From Plesiocystis pacifica SIR-1 (GTDB lineage Bacteria; Myxococcota_A; Polyangia; Nannocystales; Nannocystaceae), in the NCBI RefSeq assembly GCF_000170895.1, contig NZ_ABCS01000023.1, positions 50,781-114,780 on the forward strand: a DNA stretch of 64,000 nucleotides, written 5' to 3'. The notes under the pieces are model-generated. The model was not told the DNA's origin. It did no database searches and saw nothing but the letters and a program-made list of their open reading frames with translations. Made by a program: the position numbers and the translations under genes. Below are positions 27,756 to 36,177 of the stretch, piece after piece. Every line of letters starts with the position of its first letter. The stretch's first letter is position 1.

Positions 27756-29570
27756 ATGCTGGGGCTCGTGTCGGGCCTCAAATCCACCGGAGAAGCGACC
27801 CCGTCTAGCCTGCGCTCGGGGGTCGCTTCGTTCGTGGTTGCGGCCCTGCCGTGCTTGGGGATCGGCCTCGCCTTCGGGTGCACGGAGACCCAGGTCACCG
27901 GCCAGGGTGAGTTCGGCCGGCCCATCCCGCTGGCGTCGCGGTCCGAGGCTCCCCTGCCCCGCCTGGCCTGGCACGACGGGGACGCCTGCCCCGGGATGGC
28001 CGGGGGCTGCACCAGCTACTGCGAGGGTCCGCCAGAGTCTTGCCCCGAGGGCTCGTGCATGCCGCTGCTCATCGACAGCGGGACGCCGATTTCGATCTTG
28101 CCGGGCTCCGGGGGCACGAGCGTGGGTCGAGAGTGCATCGAGGTGCGCGCGGCCGAGGGCCTGCTCGACGAGGTCGGCGCGGACACCCTCGCCCAGACCA
28201 CGGCGGCCTTTCGCCTGTTCGACGCGCCCATCCTCCGAGCGCCCCGCGGGCCCGTCGGGGGCTGGGACTGGCAGGTCGGGGACGACCTCGAGTCGGCGAC
28301 GGTCGGCGGCGTGCTCGGGGGCAACGTGCTCCGCGACTTCGCCGTCGAGTTCCGCCACCCGCGGACCGCCGAGACCCCGAGCATCGCCTTTTACTCGGAA
28401 TTCCCCGGCGACGAGGAGGCGCTGGCCGATCAGGGCCTCGCCTACGTGCGCCTGCAGTACCCGGGTCGACTGCTCGGGCGCTTGCTCAACGACGAGTGCG
28501 ACTTGGGCTCGGGGGTCGAGGACTGCACCCTGGCCACGGGCCTGAGCGCGTCGGACCAGGAGCTCTTGTTCGAGAGCACCCGCGCGTTGGTCGACGCCTG
28601 CGTCGCGCCCCCGCCCTGCGCGGTCGAGTGGGAGCCCGGCGACATGGGCTGTCGGCTCGCGCCTGGTGACGGCCAGGAGGCGGCGTGCGCCGAGGATCGT
28701 GGCGCGAGCGCGACCTTGGTGGTCGCCACCGGGGTGCCGGGGCTGGTCCTGTTCAGCGACAGCGCCGAGTCCCTCGTGGGCGCCCCGTCGGCCTTGCCCG
28801 ACTGCTCGGATCCCGAGCTCTCCCCCGACGCTCGCGCGTGCACGACGGGCGAGACGGGCAGCCTCTATCTTCCGGGCTGGGCGCCCCTGGACGGGCTCCA
28901 GCGCATCCGCGTGCGCGCCCTCGGTCTCGTCCGCGGCCTCGACCAAGCCTCCGGCGCGGCGCCCTGCGAGCGCCTCCGAGCGCGCCTGGAGGGCCTGCAT
29001 CAACAATGCGAGGGCTTTTTGGCCGAGGGTCAGCCGGTGCGCCCCAACGTCGAGTCGGGCGAGTCGATCGCCGAGGCCGGGGTCGTCCTCGGTGAGGTCA
29101 GCTGGGTCGAGGGCCAGACCACCGGCGCGCCCGATCGCTGGCTCGACACCCTGGTCGTGTCCGCGACCGCGGCCCCCGTCATCGCCCTACGCCGCGAGAT
29201 TACCCCCGAGGGGGCGCAGCCCGACGGGCTCATCGGCGGGGCCTTGCTCGAGGACACGGAGACCGTGCTCGACTTCACCGAGGCGAGCTCCAGCCCTGGC
29301 GTGCGCGTGCGCTGCCTCGACCCCGGGGACAGCTGCGTCGCGCTGCCTTCGTGCAGCGCCGACGTGGGCAGCGTCGACTTCGAGGGCGCGCGGGCGGGGC
29401 GGACCAGCTGCTGCTTTGGTCTGCCGGCCGACCTGATCACCCAGGTCGTGCTCGGCGGCGAGGGCAAGGAGGCGCCGCGGGCCGAGGACGCTTGCTGTGC
29501 CGCGCTGCCCCGGGCTTATCTCAACGACTTGCAGAGCGCGGAGCTCAACCTCTGCGCGGGCGTCGAGTAG
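27756..29570 (+). CDS. Lipoprotein with a bilobal aspartyl-protease-like fold (second catalytic site degenerate)
   Basis: 604 residues. The signal peptide ends at LAFGC. Lobe 1 contains LIDSGTPISIL near residue 100 and, about 80 residues on, GGVLGGNVLRDFAVEF. That is the D-(S/T)-G loop followed by the hydrophobic-hydrophobic-Gly segment of pepsin or retropepsin folds. Lobe 2 repeats the layout: VVATGVPGLVLFSDSA near residue 320 and DGLIGGALLEDTETVLDF near 490, but Asp is replaced by Ala (ATG). Many Cys pairs suggest disulfides in the envelope. With only one Asp site it may be inactive, or active as a dimer. The reading is by eye and needs a structure prediction. Confidence 0.6.
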   Translation: MLGLVSGLKSTGEATPSSLRSGVASFVVAALPCLGIGLAFGCTETQVTGQGEFGRPIPLASRSEAPLPRLAWHDGDACPGMAGGCTSYCEGPPESCPEGSCMPLLIDSGTPISILPGSGGTSVGRECIEVRAAEGLLDEVGADTLAQTTAAFRLFDAPILRAPRGPVGGWDWQVGDDLESATVGGVLGGNVLRDFAVEFRHPRTAETPSIAFYSEFPGDEEALADQGLAYVRLQYPGRLLGRLLNDECDLGSGVEDCTLATGLSASDQELLFESTRALVDACVAPPPCAVEWEPGDMGCRLAPGDGQEAACAEDRGASATLVVATGVPGLVLFSDSAESLVGAPSALPDCSDPELSPDARACTTGETGSLYLPGWAPLDGLQRIRVRALGLVRGLDQASGAAPCERLRARLEGLHQQCEGFLAEGQPVRPNVESGESIAEAGVVLGEVSWVEGQTTGAPDRWLDTLVVSATAAPVIALRREITPEGAQPDGLIGGALLEDTETVLDFTEASSSPGVRVRCLDPGDSCVALPSCSADVGSVDFEGARAGRTSCCFGLPADLITQVVLGGEGKEAPRAEDACCAALPRAYLNDLQSAELNLCAGVE

Positions 29571-29589
29571 CCCCGAGGCCACCCGCCGG

Positions 29590-30204
29590 TCAGTGCAGGG
29601 TTTGGGTGCCCTGCAGACCGACGAGGCGCTGGGGATCGACGCCGATCGACTGCAGCGCGAGGCTCCACATATGCTCGGGCGGCGTATCGAACAAGAAAGT
29701 CGGGTCGACGCCGACGCGGGGATCGTCGTCGTCGACGAGCGGGACGAGGACCCAGCTGCCCGCGGCGATCTCCCCTTCGAGCTGACCGCCAGACCAGCCC
29801 GCGTAGCCGAGCAGGAACAAAAAATTGCTCTCCTCGGATCCAAAGCGGACGCTGCCCGCGGCGCCCACACCTTCGAGGCTGGTCGTCACCCACAGCCCGT
29901 CGACGAGGGAGCTCGCGTCCGGGTCCCAGGCGCCCTGGTCGTGGAGGAACCACCCGCGCACGGGCTCGACGGGGCCGCCGATTCGGACCTGGGCGTCGGG
30001 GTCGCCGCACCACTCCAGGTCGAGGGCCTCGGCGACCTCGCTCAAGCTCGTGTTCATGGTGCGATTGATGACGAGCCCGAGGGCGCCGCGCTCGTCGTGC
30101 TCCAGCATCAGCACCACGGACCGCTTGAAGTTGGGGTCCAGCAGCTGCGGCACCGCGCACAACAAGTGGCAGGCGAGGCCGGTGCGCTCGTGGGAGACGC
30201 TCAT
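29590..30204 (-). CDS. YqgE/AlgH family protein
   Basis: 204 residues. Family pattern: LLCAVPQLLDPNFKRSVVLMLEHDERGALGLVINR at residues 13-47, IGGPVEPVRGWFLHD, and FLLGYAGWSGGQLEGEIAAGSWVLVP near 130-155. In other bacteria AlgH/YqgE proteins are linked to regulation of exopolysaccharide production, but the biochemical role is unknown. The ATG at 30204 is chosen; an ATG at 30222 is possible. The gene converges on the protease-like lipoprotein gene, leaving 19 bases between the stops, and lies downstream of the kinase gene. Confidence 0.9.
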   Translation of the reverse strand: MSVSHERTGLACHLLCAVPQLLDPNFKRSVVLMLEHDERGALGLVINRTMNTSLSEVAEALDLEWCGDPDAQVRIGGPVEPVRGWFLHDQGAWDPDASSLVDGLWVTTSLEGVGAAGSVRFGSEESNFLFLLGYAGWSGGQLEGEIAAGSWVLVPLVDDDDPRVGVDPTFLFDTPPEHMWSLALQSIGVDPQRLVGLQGTQTLH

Positions 30205-30277
30205 TTGGCCAGCGTAGCGCATCCTGGGCAGCGGGGCATGCGGGTCCGATCTGCGCGCAGAACGGGCGTGGGCCCGT

Positions 30278-32200
30278 TCACTTCTTCTTCTTTTTTTTCT
30301 TCTTCTTCTTCGACTTCTTGTCTTCTTTTTCGTCGTCGTCGTCGTCGTCGTCGTCGTCGGCGGCCTCCTTGCGGCGGCGCTCCTCTTCTTCGAGGCGCTC
30401 GAGCTCCCGCTCACGACGTTCCCGCTCGGCCTGGGCAGCCTTTTCGGCGGCGTCTGTGTCGATGTTGCCGGGGATCGGGCCGCCGGCCGCGTCCTTGTTG
30501 CTGGACTCGTCCGAGCTGGAGTCGGGCTCGACCTTGGTCTTGGACTTGGCGCGGGAGTTGGGCTTGGCTTCGGCCGAGTCGGCAGACGCAGACGCGCCCT
30601 CCCCCTCCAGGGAGCCCTCCGAAGGGGCAGCTCCCGAGTCTGCCGATCCGGGCGGGGTGTCGCCGGCGTCGGGGAGCCCGGCGTCGGCGCCCTCGGGCTT
30701 GCCCGCGGCGTTCGACATGCCCGAGCCGCGGACGCTCCTGCCCTCGACGCTCGCGGTCTCGCCCGCGTCGGCCCCGTCCCCGTCTCCCCGCCCAAAGGCT
30801 AGCCAGCCGAGCACGCCGAGGAGCAAGAAGGTGAACACGAGGGCGGCGAGGATGATCGGCAGCGCCATCTTGCCCTCGTCGTCGTCGCCTTGTTTCGGGC
30901 CCGCGACCATGGGGGGCATGGGCACGGTGTCGGAGCTGGCGGTGAAGGGGTCGTAGCCCGAGCCCGAGGCGGTCGCGGCCATGTCCGCGCGGGTCTCCGC
31001 GTTGGGGTCTGCCCCCGCCGCGAACACGTCCGTGCTCGGGGCGGGCTGCCAGCCCGAGGTCGCGCCCGGGAGCGCGCTCGGAGCTTGGCCCTGCGGCGCG
31101 ATCCCGGAGTTTGTCCCGGAGTTGGCGGGCTCCCAGCGGGCCCCAGAGTGGGTCGGCTCGGGGATGGGCGCGTCGGGGACGGTCGAGGCCGGGTCTGGGG
31201 CCTTGGCTTTGCTCGACGCGCCGAGGCCCGAGGAGCTGGCGGCGGCGATCATCGCGGCGGCGGCGGATCCCGAGGCGGCCGCGCCTGCGCCCGATCCCGA
31301 AGGGGCGGCGAGCCCTGCTGCGCCCTCGTAGTCGTCGAGGGCGTCGAGCACGGCCCGGGCGTTGGCGTAGCGATCCATCCGCGACTTCTCGAGCAGCTTC
31401 TCGACGACGGCCCGGAGCCCCGCAGGCACGCTCTCGGGCAGCGCCGGCGGCGGGGCCATGATCTGCATGCGCAGCAGCGCGGCGGCGTCGTCGGCCACGA
31501 AGGGCGGACGCCCGGCGAGCAGCTCGTAAAAGATCAACCCGGCCGCGTAGAGGTCCGTGCGCTCGTCGATCTTGCCGCCGGCGGCTTGCTCGGGGGCCAT
31601 GAAGCGCGGGGTGCCAAACACGACGCCCTGGCGGGTGAGCTTCTCGTGGCCGCCCTCGCCCTCCCCCGCGTCGAGCAGCTTGGCGATGCCAAAGTCGACG
31701 ATCTTGACCACCTCGCGCCCGCGGTAGTCCTGGGTCATGAACACGTTCTCGGGCTTGAGGTCGCGGTGGACCACGCCGAAGTGGTGGGCGTGCTCGAGGC
31801 CGGCGAAGATCTGGCGCATGACCGCGGTCGCCTCGCTCGGGTCCCAGGCGGCGTCGAGGCGGTCGGCCAGCTCGCCCCCGGTGAGCAGCTCCATGACCAG
31901 GTACTTGGTCCCGTCGCCGGTCGTGCCGAAGTCGGTCACGCGCACGCAGTTGGGGTGGTCGAGGCGCGAGGCGCTGTGGGCCTCCCGCTCGAAGCGCTTG
32001 GTCATGGAGGCGTCCCGACCCTGGCTGATCTCGGGGTGCAGGACCTTGATGGCCACGTCGCGCTTGAGCCCGGAGTGGTGGCCTCTGAACACGGCGCCCA
32101 TGCCCCCTGCCCCGAGCACGGCGTCGACGCGATAGCGTTCGTCGAGGGACTGGCCCACGAGGGCCTGAAGGTCGGGGTGGAGTTGCGGCGAGTCGGCCAC
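30278..32200 (-). CDS. Membrane-anchored Ser/Thr protein kinase (Hanks type)
   Basis: 640 residues from a GTG. Complete kinase domain: GAGGMGAVF glycine loop near residue 30, VAIKVL lysine, HRDLKPENV, DFGIAKL, GTPRFMAPEQ and DLYAAGLIFYELL, ending near residue 280. Then an Ala/Ser/Pro-rich cytoplasmic linker, one membrane span (LPIILAALVFTFLLLGVLGWL, near residue 445), and an extracytoplasmic tail that is acidic, then ends in a run of nine Asp followed by Lys-rich sequence. The kinase should sense the envelope through this tail. It is divergent from the FHA-pseudokinase gene with 303 bases between them, so the two may be co-regulated. Confidence 0.92.
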   Translation of the reverse strand: MADSPQLHPDLQALVGQSLDERYRVDAVLGAGGMGAVFRGHHSGLKRDVAIKVLHPEISQGRDASMTKRFEREAHSASRLDHPNCVRVTDFGTTGDGTKYLVMELLTGGELADRLDAAWDPSEATAVMRQIFAGLEHAHHFGVVHRDLKPENVFMTQDYRGREVVKIVDFGIAKLLDAGEGEGGHEKLTRQGVVFGTPRFMAPEQAAGGKIDERTDLYAAGLIFYELLAGRPPFVADDAAALLRMQIMAPPPALPESVPAGLRAVVEKLLEKSRMDRYANARAVLDALDDYEGAAGLAAPSGSGAGAAASGSAAAAMIAAASSSGLGASSKAKAPDPASTVPDAPIPEPTHSGARWEPANSGTNSGIAPQGQAPSALPGATSGWQPAPSTDVFAAGADPNAETRADMAATASGSGYDPFTASSDTVPMPPMVAGPKQGDDDEGKMALPIILAALVFTFLLLGVLGWLAFGRGDGDGADAGETASVEGRSVRGSGMSNAAGKPEGADAGLPDAGDTPPGSADSGAAPSEGSLEGEGASASADSAEAKPNSRAKSKTKVEPDSSSDESSNKDAAGGPIPGNIDTDAAEKAAQAERERRERELERLEEEERRRKEAADDDDDDDDDEKEDKKSKKKKKKKKKK

Positions 32201-32503
32201 GGGTCTCGTTTGCTCGCGGTGTCAGGCGCCGGCCCGCGGGGGGCCTTGGATGGGCGCCAGAGAAGGACCCGCGCAGTATCTCGACGCCGCGCGGCCTGGG
32301 TCAACTCGTGGACGGGAGCGCGCGCCGGAGCATTCTTCCCGATTGCGGGTCCCGCCGAGCGCGTTGCGGAGGTCACGGGCGCAACGCCGGGGGCGGGGCC
32401 GGTGCGCTCGGGCATCGAGGGCCTCCGAGCGCGTTGGAGGGGGCCGAGGGGGGCTCTCGCGCCGCGCTTGTTCACCCCGGGCCGCCGCGATAGCGTGCGG
32501 CCG
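32201..32503. other. 303-bp divergent promoter region between kinase and pseudokinase genes
   Basis: No gene is supported. Both flanking genes read outwards, so two promoters are expected here. I see no clear -35/-10 pair or repeat. Confidence 0.4.
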
Positions 32504-33703
32504 ATGGCTCTGCAGCTCAACCCCGGCGACAGCTACGAGAACTTCCAGATTCTGTCCGTCCTGCACAAGTACGACGCGTCTTGGGTGTACCGGGCCAAGG
32601 CCGCGGGCAGCGACCAGGAGATCGGCCTGCGGATCTCCCTGGACCCAGTTCAGGACGAGGCGACGGCCCGCCGAGCGTTGCGCGAGCTCGCGGTGCTCGG
32701 CGAGCTGACCAACGCCCACGTGATCCACATGTCGGACTCGGGCATGGGCGCCGACGACCACTGGTACATGGTCCTCGAGGCCCTCGACGGCGCGCGCCTC
32801 GACCACTGGCACGACTTCGACCGACCCATGTCCGTGGCCCAGGCCGTCGGCCTCATCCACCAGGCCTGCCTGGGCCTGGCCGAGGTCCACAACCGCGGCG
32901 TGGTCCACCGCGACCTCAAGCCCCCGAACCTGTGGGTCGAGCCGAGCGGCAACCTCAAGATCATCAACTTCGCCTCGGCCCGAGGCTTTGGCGAGACGGC
33001 GCTGGCTGGCGACAACGTCACGACCCAGCACGTGCTCGTGGGGACGCCCCAGTACGCGCCGCCCGAGCAGATCTACAGCTCGACCCTGACCCCGGCCTCG
33101 GACGTCTACTCCCTCGGCGTCATCCTCTACGAGCTGCTCACGGGCCACTGCCCCTTTTGGGCCGACCGCTCGCGCAGCAAGATCGTCGAGGCGATCGGCG
33201 ACGACCCCGTGGAGTGGATGAACGCCCACGCCAAGAAGGCGCCGGTGGCCCTGAGCGAGCACGCGGCGACGGCGGGGATGCCCGCGGACCTGGCCTCGCT
33301 CATCGAGACCTGCCTGGCCAAGAAGCCCGAGGAGCGCCCGGCCAACGCCGGCGTGCTCGCCAACTCCCTGGGCTGGATCCTCCACCACGAGCTGAGCTCC
33401 GTGCCCGTGGCGACCATGCGCGTCACCGATCCGCGCGGCCACGTCGCCTACCGCATGGTCCCGCCCGGCAGCCACCGCGTCGGCTTTGGTCGCGGCCTCG
33501 ACATCCGCCTGCGCTCCGAGGGCGAGGACGACGTGTGGGCGCTGGTCGAGTGGCGCGGCGCGGGCTTTGCCGAGGTCCGGACCATGGGCGCGCGCAAGGT
33601 GATGCGCAACGGCGCGCCCGTGAACGCTCGGGCGCCCGTGGAGCCCAACGATCAGGTCGGCGTGGCGGGCTTCACCCTGCAGCTGAGCTACCCGCGAAGC
33701 TGA
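32504..33703 (+). CDS. Pseudokinase with a C-terminal FHA domain
   Basis: 399 residues. The kinase fold is recognisable (residues 12-290): ARRALREL for the C helix, HRDLKPPNLWV, GTPQYAPPEQ and SDVYSLGVILYELLTG. But the glycine-rich loop is replaced by LHKYDASW, the ATP lysine motif VAIK reads GLRI (Lys to Arg), and the DFG magnesium motif reads NFA. These changes predict weak or no phosphotransfer. The last 85 residues (PPGSHRVGFGRGLDIRL ... RKVMRNGAPV ... VAGFTLQLSYP) look like an FHA domain, which binds phosphothreonine. It may be a phospho-dependent scaffold, plausibly for the divergent active kinase. Start ATG at 32504; the open frame upstream is not coding. Confidence 0.85.
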   Translation: MALQLNPGDSYENFQILSVLHKYDASWVYRAKAAGSDQEIGLRISLDPVQDEATARRALRELAVLGELTNAHVIHMSDSGMGADDHWYMVLEALDGARLDHWHDFDRPMSVAQAVGLIHQACLGLAEVHNRGVVHRDLKPPNLWVEPSGNLKIINFASARGFGETALAGDNVTTQHVLVGTPQYAPPEQIYSSTLTPASDVYSLGVILYELLTGHCPFWADRSRSKIVEAIGDDPVEWMNAHAKKAPVALSEHAATAGMPADLASLIETCLAKKPEERPANAGVLANSLGWILHHELSSVPVATMRVTDPRGHVAYRMVPPGSHRVGFGRGLDIRLRSEGEDDVWALVEWRGAGFAEVRTMGARKVMRNGAPVNARAPVEPNDQVGVAGFTLQLSYPRS

Positions 33704-33720
33704 GCCGCTCGGGCCCAATC

Positions 33721-33754
33721 GAAAGGCCCCCATCGTCGCCGATGGGGGCCTTTC
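33721..33754. terminator. Bidirectional hairpin terminator
   Basis: A perfect 15-bp stem (GAAAGGCCCCCATCG with CGATGGGGGCCTTTC) and a 4-base loop sit between the convergent pseudokinase gene and tRNA-Leu. T-runs are short (three T on each side), so termination could be partly factor-dependent. Confidence 0.7.
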
Positions 33755-33757
33755 GAG

Positions 33758-33841
33758 TACCAGAGGCCGGACTCGAACCGGCACAGAGTCTCCCCCGGCG
33801 GATTTTGAGTCCGCTGCGTCTACCGATTTCGCCACTCTGGC
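33758..33841 (-). tRNA. tRNA-Leu (anticodon CAA)
   Basis: 84 nt with a long variable arm, as in tRNA-Leu. On the reverse strand the acceptor is GCCAGAG/CTCTGGT (first pair G-U), the anticodon arm is GCGGA-CTCAAAA-TCCGC with anticodon CAA (reads TTG), and the T arm is GCCGG-TTCGAGT-CCGGC. CCA is not encoded. Confidence 0.95.
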
Positions 33842-33901
33842 ACGAGCTCGGGGGACAGGAGAGCTAACACGCCGGCTGGATCCTGGCAAGCCGGAGCTGG
33901 C

Positions 33902-34858
33902 TCAGGGACCCGTGGTGCCGCCGGTGTCGGTCGCATCGCCGTCGTCGGTGGTGTCGCCGTCGGTCGTGTCGGTCTCGGTGTCCGTGGTGTCGCCGGTGTC
34001 CGTCTCGGTCTCGGTCTCGGGCTCGGGCTCGACGATCATCCGCACGGTCACGGCGCCCCCGCCCGCGCGGACGTGGACCGGGACGCTCCCCTGCCCGAGG
34101 GTGCGGACGTAGCTGCCCCCGCCGAGGTGCCGGGCGTTGTCGAGGTCGACCTCGATGGGCCCGGCCTCGCCGACGTCGAGGGCGAGGTTGCTGTCGCTGG
34201 CGAGCTCGATGAGCACGGTCCCCGCGCAGTCGACGGTGATCGCGGCGGGCAGCTCGGAGCGCAGGGTCACGGAGCCCGCGCCCGTGCGCAGGTCCGCGGC
34301 CGCGCCGGTGGTCACCTCGATGTTGCCGCGCACGGTGTCCACGCGGACCTCGTCGAGGCCGCCGAGGACCTCCACGCTCCCGCCCTCGAGGTCGATGTCG
34401 AGGTAGGCGTCGACCCCGGACACGAACACGTCCCCGGCCCCGCGGACCTCGTGGGCGAGGTAGCTGGCGCTCTCGACCTCGAGCTCGTCGAGGACGGTCA
34501 TGTCGCGGATGTCGACGGGCAGCTCGGCGCGCAGCCGGCCGATGCCCTCGAAGGTCTCCCACACGAGCTCGGCGCGCTCGACGTTGGCCAGCGCGCTGTT
34601 CGAGTTGCCGCCGAGGGTGCTCCAGATCCCCGACCAGTCGATGTCCGTGCGCGAGCCGTCGCCGATGATCGACAGCTGCGTCGGCGGCAGGTGCAGCTGC
34701 ACCGTCTCGACGCCGTCGAGGGGCTGGCGATCGGCGAAGCCGAGCTGGCCGCGGAAGCCAAATACGCAGCTCAGCCCGAGCGCGCACGCGAGCGCGCCGC
34801 CGCCCCACGAGAGGGCGCGGCGTGATGGCGGGGTGCTGCTTCGTCGAGGGCGCGGCAT
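33902..34858 (-). CDS. Lipoprotein with a DUF4097/DUF2807-like beta domain
   Basis: 318 residues. Lipobox LGLSC near residue 30. The central part is a succession of short beta strands with repeated patterns such as SYLAHEVRGAGDVFVSGVDAYLDIDLEGGSVEVLGGLDEVRVDTVRGNIEVTTG (written here as consecutive 10-18 residue strands), typical of the beta-helical DUF2807/DUF4097 families found on bacterial surfaces. The tail is Thr/Asp/Glu-only (DTGDTTDTETD units). Role unknown, probably surface-exposed. Its ATG lies 4 bases after the stop of the next gene upstream, so it closes a tight minus-strand operon. Confidence 0.7.
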   Translation of the reverse strand: MPRPRRSSTPPSRRALSWGGGALACALGLSCVFGFRGQLGFADRQPLDGVETVQLHLPPTQLSIIGDGSRTDIDWSGIWSTLGGNSNSALANVERAELVWETFEGIGRLRAELPVDIRDMTVLDELEVESASYLAHEVRGAGDVFVSGVDAYLDIDLEGGSVEVLGGLDEVRVDTVRGNIEVTTGAAADLRTGAGSVTLRSELPAAITVDCAGTVLIELASDSNLALDVGEAGPIEVDLDNARHLGGGSYVRTLGQGSVPVHVRAGGGAVTVRMIVEPEPETETETDTGDTTDTETDTTDGDTTDDGDATDTGGTTGP

Positions 34859-34862
34859 GGCG

Positions 34863-36170
34863 TCAAAAGTAGAGCGAGCTGCCCACGCCCATCTCGAGCA
34901 TGGGGGCGAGCGCGGGCACGGATCGGTTGGCGGAGTAGTAGCGGGTCGTCGCCGGCACGCTCAAGCGCGGGCTGAAGTCGAGGGACAGGTGATCGAGGAC
35001 GAAGTAGCGCAGGTCGAGGACGCCGTAGGGGGTCGCGCCGAAGCGCCGCTCGGGGCCCGCGGCGACGGCTTCGTTTGGATCCAGGGGCGCGACCGGGTCG
35101 CTCGAGACCACCTGCATGGCCACCCCGAGGCCCAGGTCGATCCACAGCCGGCGCTCGTCGAACACGCGGTAGTCCAAGCGCGCGCCGAACTGCCACACCC
35201 GCGGGTCGCCGACGGTGCCGAACTTGACGCCCAGATCGGACACGCCGACGCTCAGCCGCCGGGTCGCCTGGCCCATGAACGAGATCGTCCACTCGTCGTA
35301 GAAGGCCGGGCGGTTGACGTCGGCGCGGAAGCCCACGCTCATGCCGTGGCTCACGCCAACGCGCAGCTTGTGGTCGAGGACCGGCTCGACGGTCGCGTCC
35401 GTGGCGACCTCGTAGGCGTCGGCGATGGCGTAAATCCACAGGATCGCGGCGGTCGAGGACAACAAGCCGAAGCCGCCCAGGCGCAGGTACTCGAGGCCCA
35501 CGGGGCGCGTGCCGTCCGTGGGGGTGTTGTAGAGCAAGATGGCGCCGGCGAGGCTGCCGACGGTGCCGAACAGCAGGCCGGTCCCCTTCCCGCCCTGGCC
35601 GTTGACGAACTGGCCGGCGCCGGGGATGAGGGTCGAGGCCAGGGGCGCGGCCCAGCGCTTGCGAGCGGCGACCTTGGCCTGGCGCGCGGCGTCGGGGTCT
35701 TCCCGGTTCGCGGCTTCAGCCTGGGCCTGGGCCTGCCGCGCGCGCGCGAGCAGCTCCAAGCGCTCGGCCTCGAGGCGCTGGGCCCGTTCGAGGGTCATGG
35801 TCCGCTCGCCGTCCCAGACCAGGGGGCCGTTGGTCTCGGACTCGGCCTGTACGGCGAGGGTCGTGACCACGCCAGCGTCGGACCACACCGAGTAGAGGCC
35901 CGGCGCGAGCTGGATCGATTCGGCGCGGTCGGGGCCCAGGGCGCCCTCGTAGACGGTGACGTCGGCCCCGTCGCGGATCACGTAGCGCGCCGCTTCGGCG
36001 GGCTGCAAGGTGACGGCGATGGGCGTGCGCAGCTCGGGCGTCGCCGCGGGCGCGGGCTCCTCCGCTTCCGCAGGCGCGTCGCTGGCTTCGGCGCTCTCGG
36101 CCTGCTCGGGCAGCTCTCCGCCGCTGGGCGGAGCAAAGCCGAGCAAGAACGCGAGGGCGAGGGGCGTCAC
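34863..36170 (-). CDS. Exported protein with outer-membrane-like C-terminal half
   Basis: 435 residues from a GTG with a signal peptide (LALAFLLGF). Residues 50-110 look like a PEGA-type or similar beta domain (TLQPAEAARYVIRDGADVTVYEG). An Ala/Glu/Arg coiled coil of about 45 residues comes next. Then PGAGQFVNGQGGKGTGLLFGTVGSLAGAILLY, split by Gly as in DUF5683-type membrane hairpins. The last 170 residues alternate polar and apolar residues and end in aromatic SSLYF, as outer-membrane beta strands do. It is probably an envelope protein linking the periplasm and outer membrane. Tight spacing (7 bases) after the isoaspartyl peptidase gene. Confidence 0.65.
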   Translation of the reverse strand: MTPLALAFLLGFAPPSGGELPEQAESAEASDAPAEAEEPAPAATPELRTPIAVTLQPAEAARYVIRDGADVTVYEGALGPDRAESIQLAPGLYSVWSDAGVVTTLAVQAESETNGPLVWDGERTMTLERAQRLEAERLELLARARQAQAQAEAANREDPDAARQAKVAARKRWAAPLASTLIPGAGQFVNGQGGKGTGLLFGTVGSLAGAILLYNTPTDGTRPVGLEYLRLGGFGLLSSTAAILWIYAIADAYEVATDATVEPVLDHKLRVGVSHGMSVGFRADVNRPAFYDEWTISFMGQATRRLSVGVSDLGVKFGTVGDPRVWQFGARLDYRVFDERRLWIDLGLGVAMQVVSSDPVAPLDPNEAVAAGPERRFGATPYGVLDLRYFVLDHLSLDFSPRLSVPATTRYYSANRSVPALAPMLEMGVGSSLYF

Positions 36171-36177
36171 GCCCGCT

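Noticed and set aside
30280..30365. Simple-sequence TTC and GTC repeats
   Set aside because: They code for the Lys and Asp runs at the C terminus of the membrane kinase and need no separate explanation.
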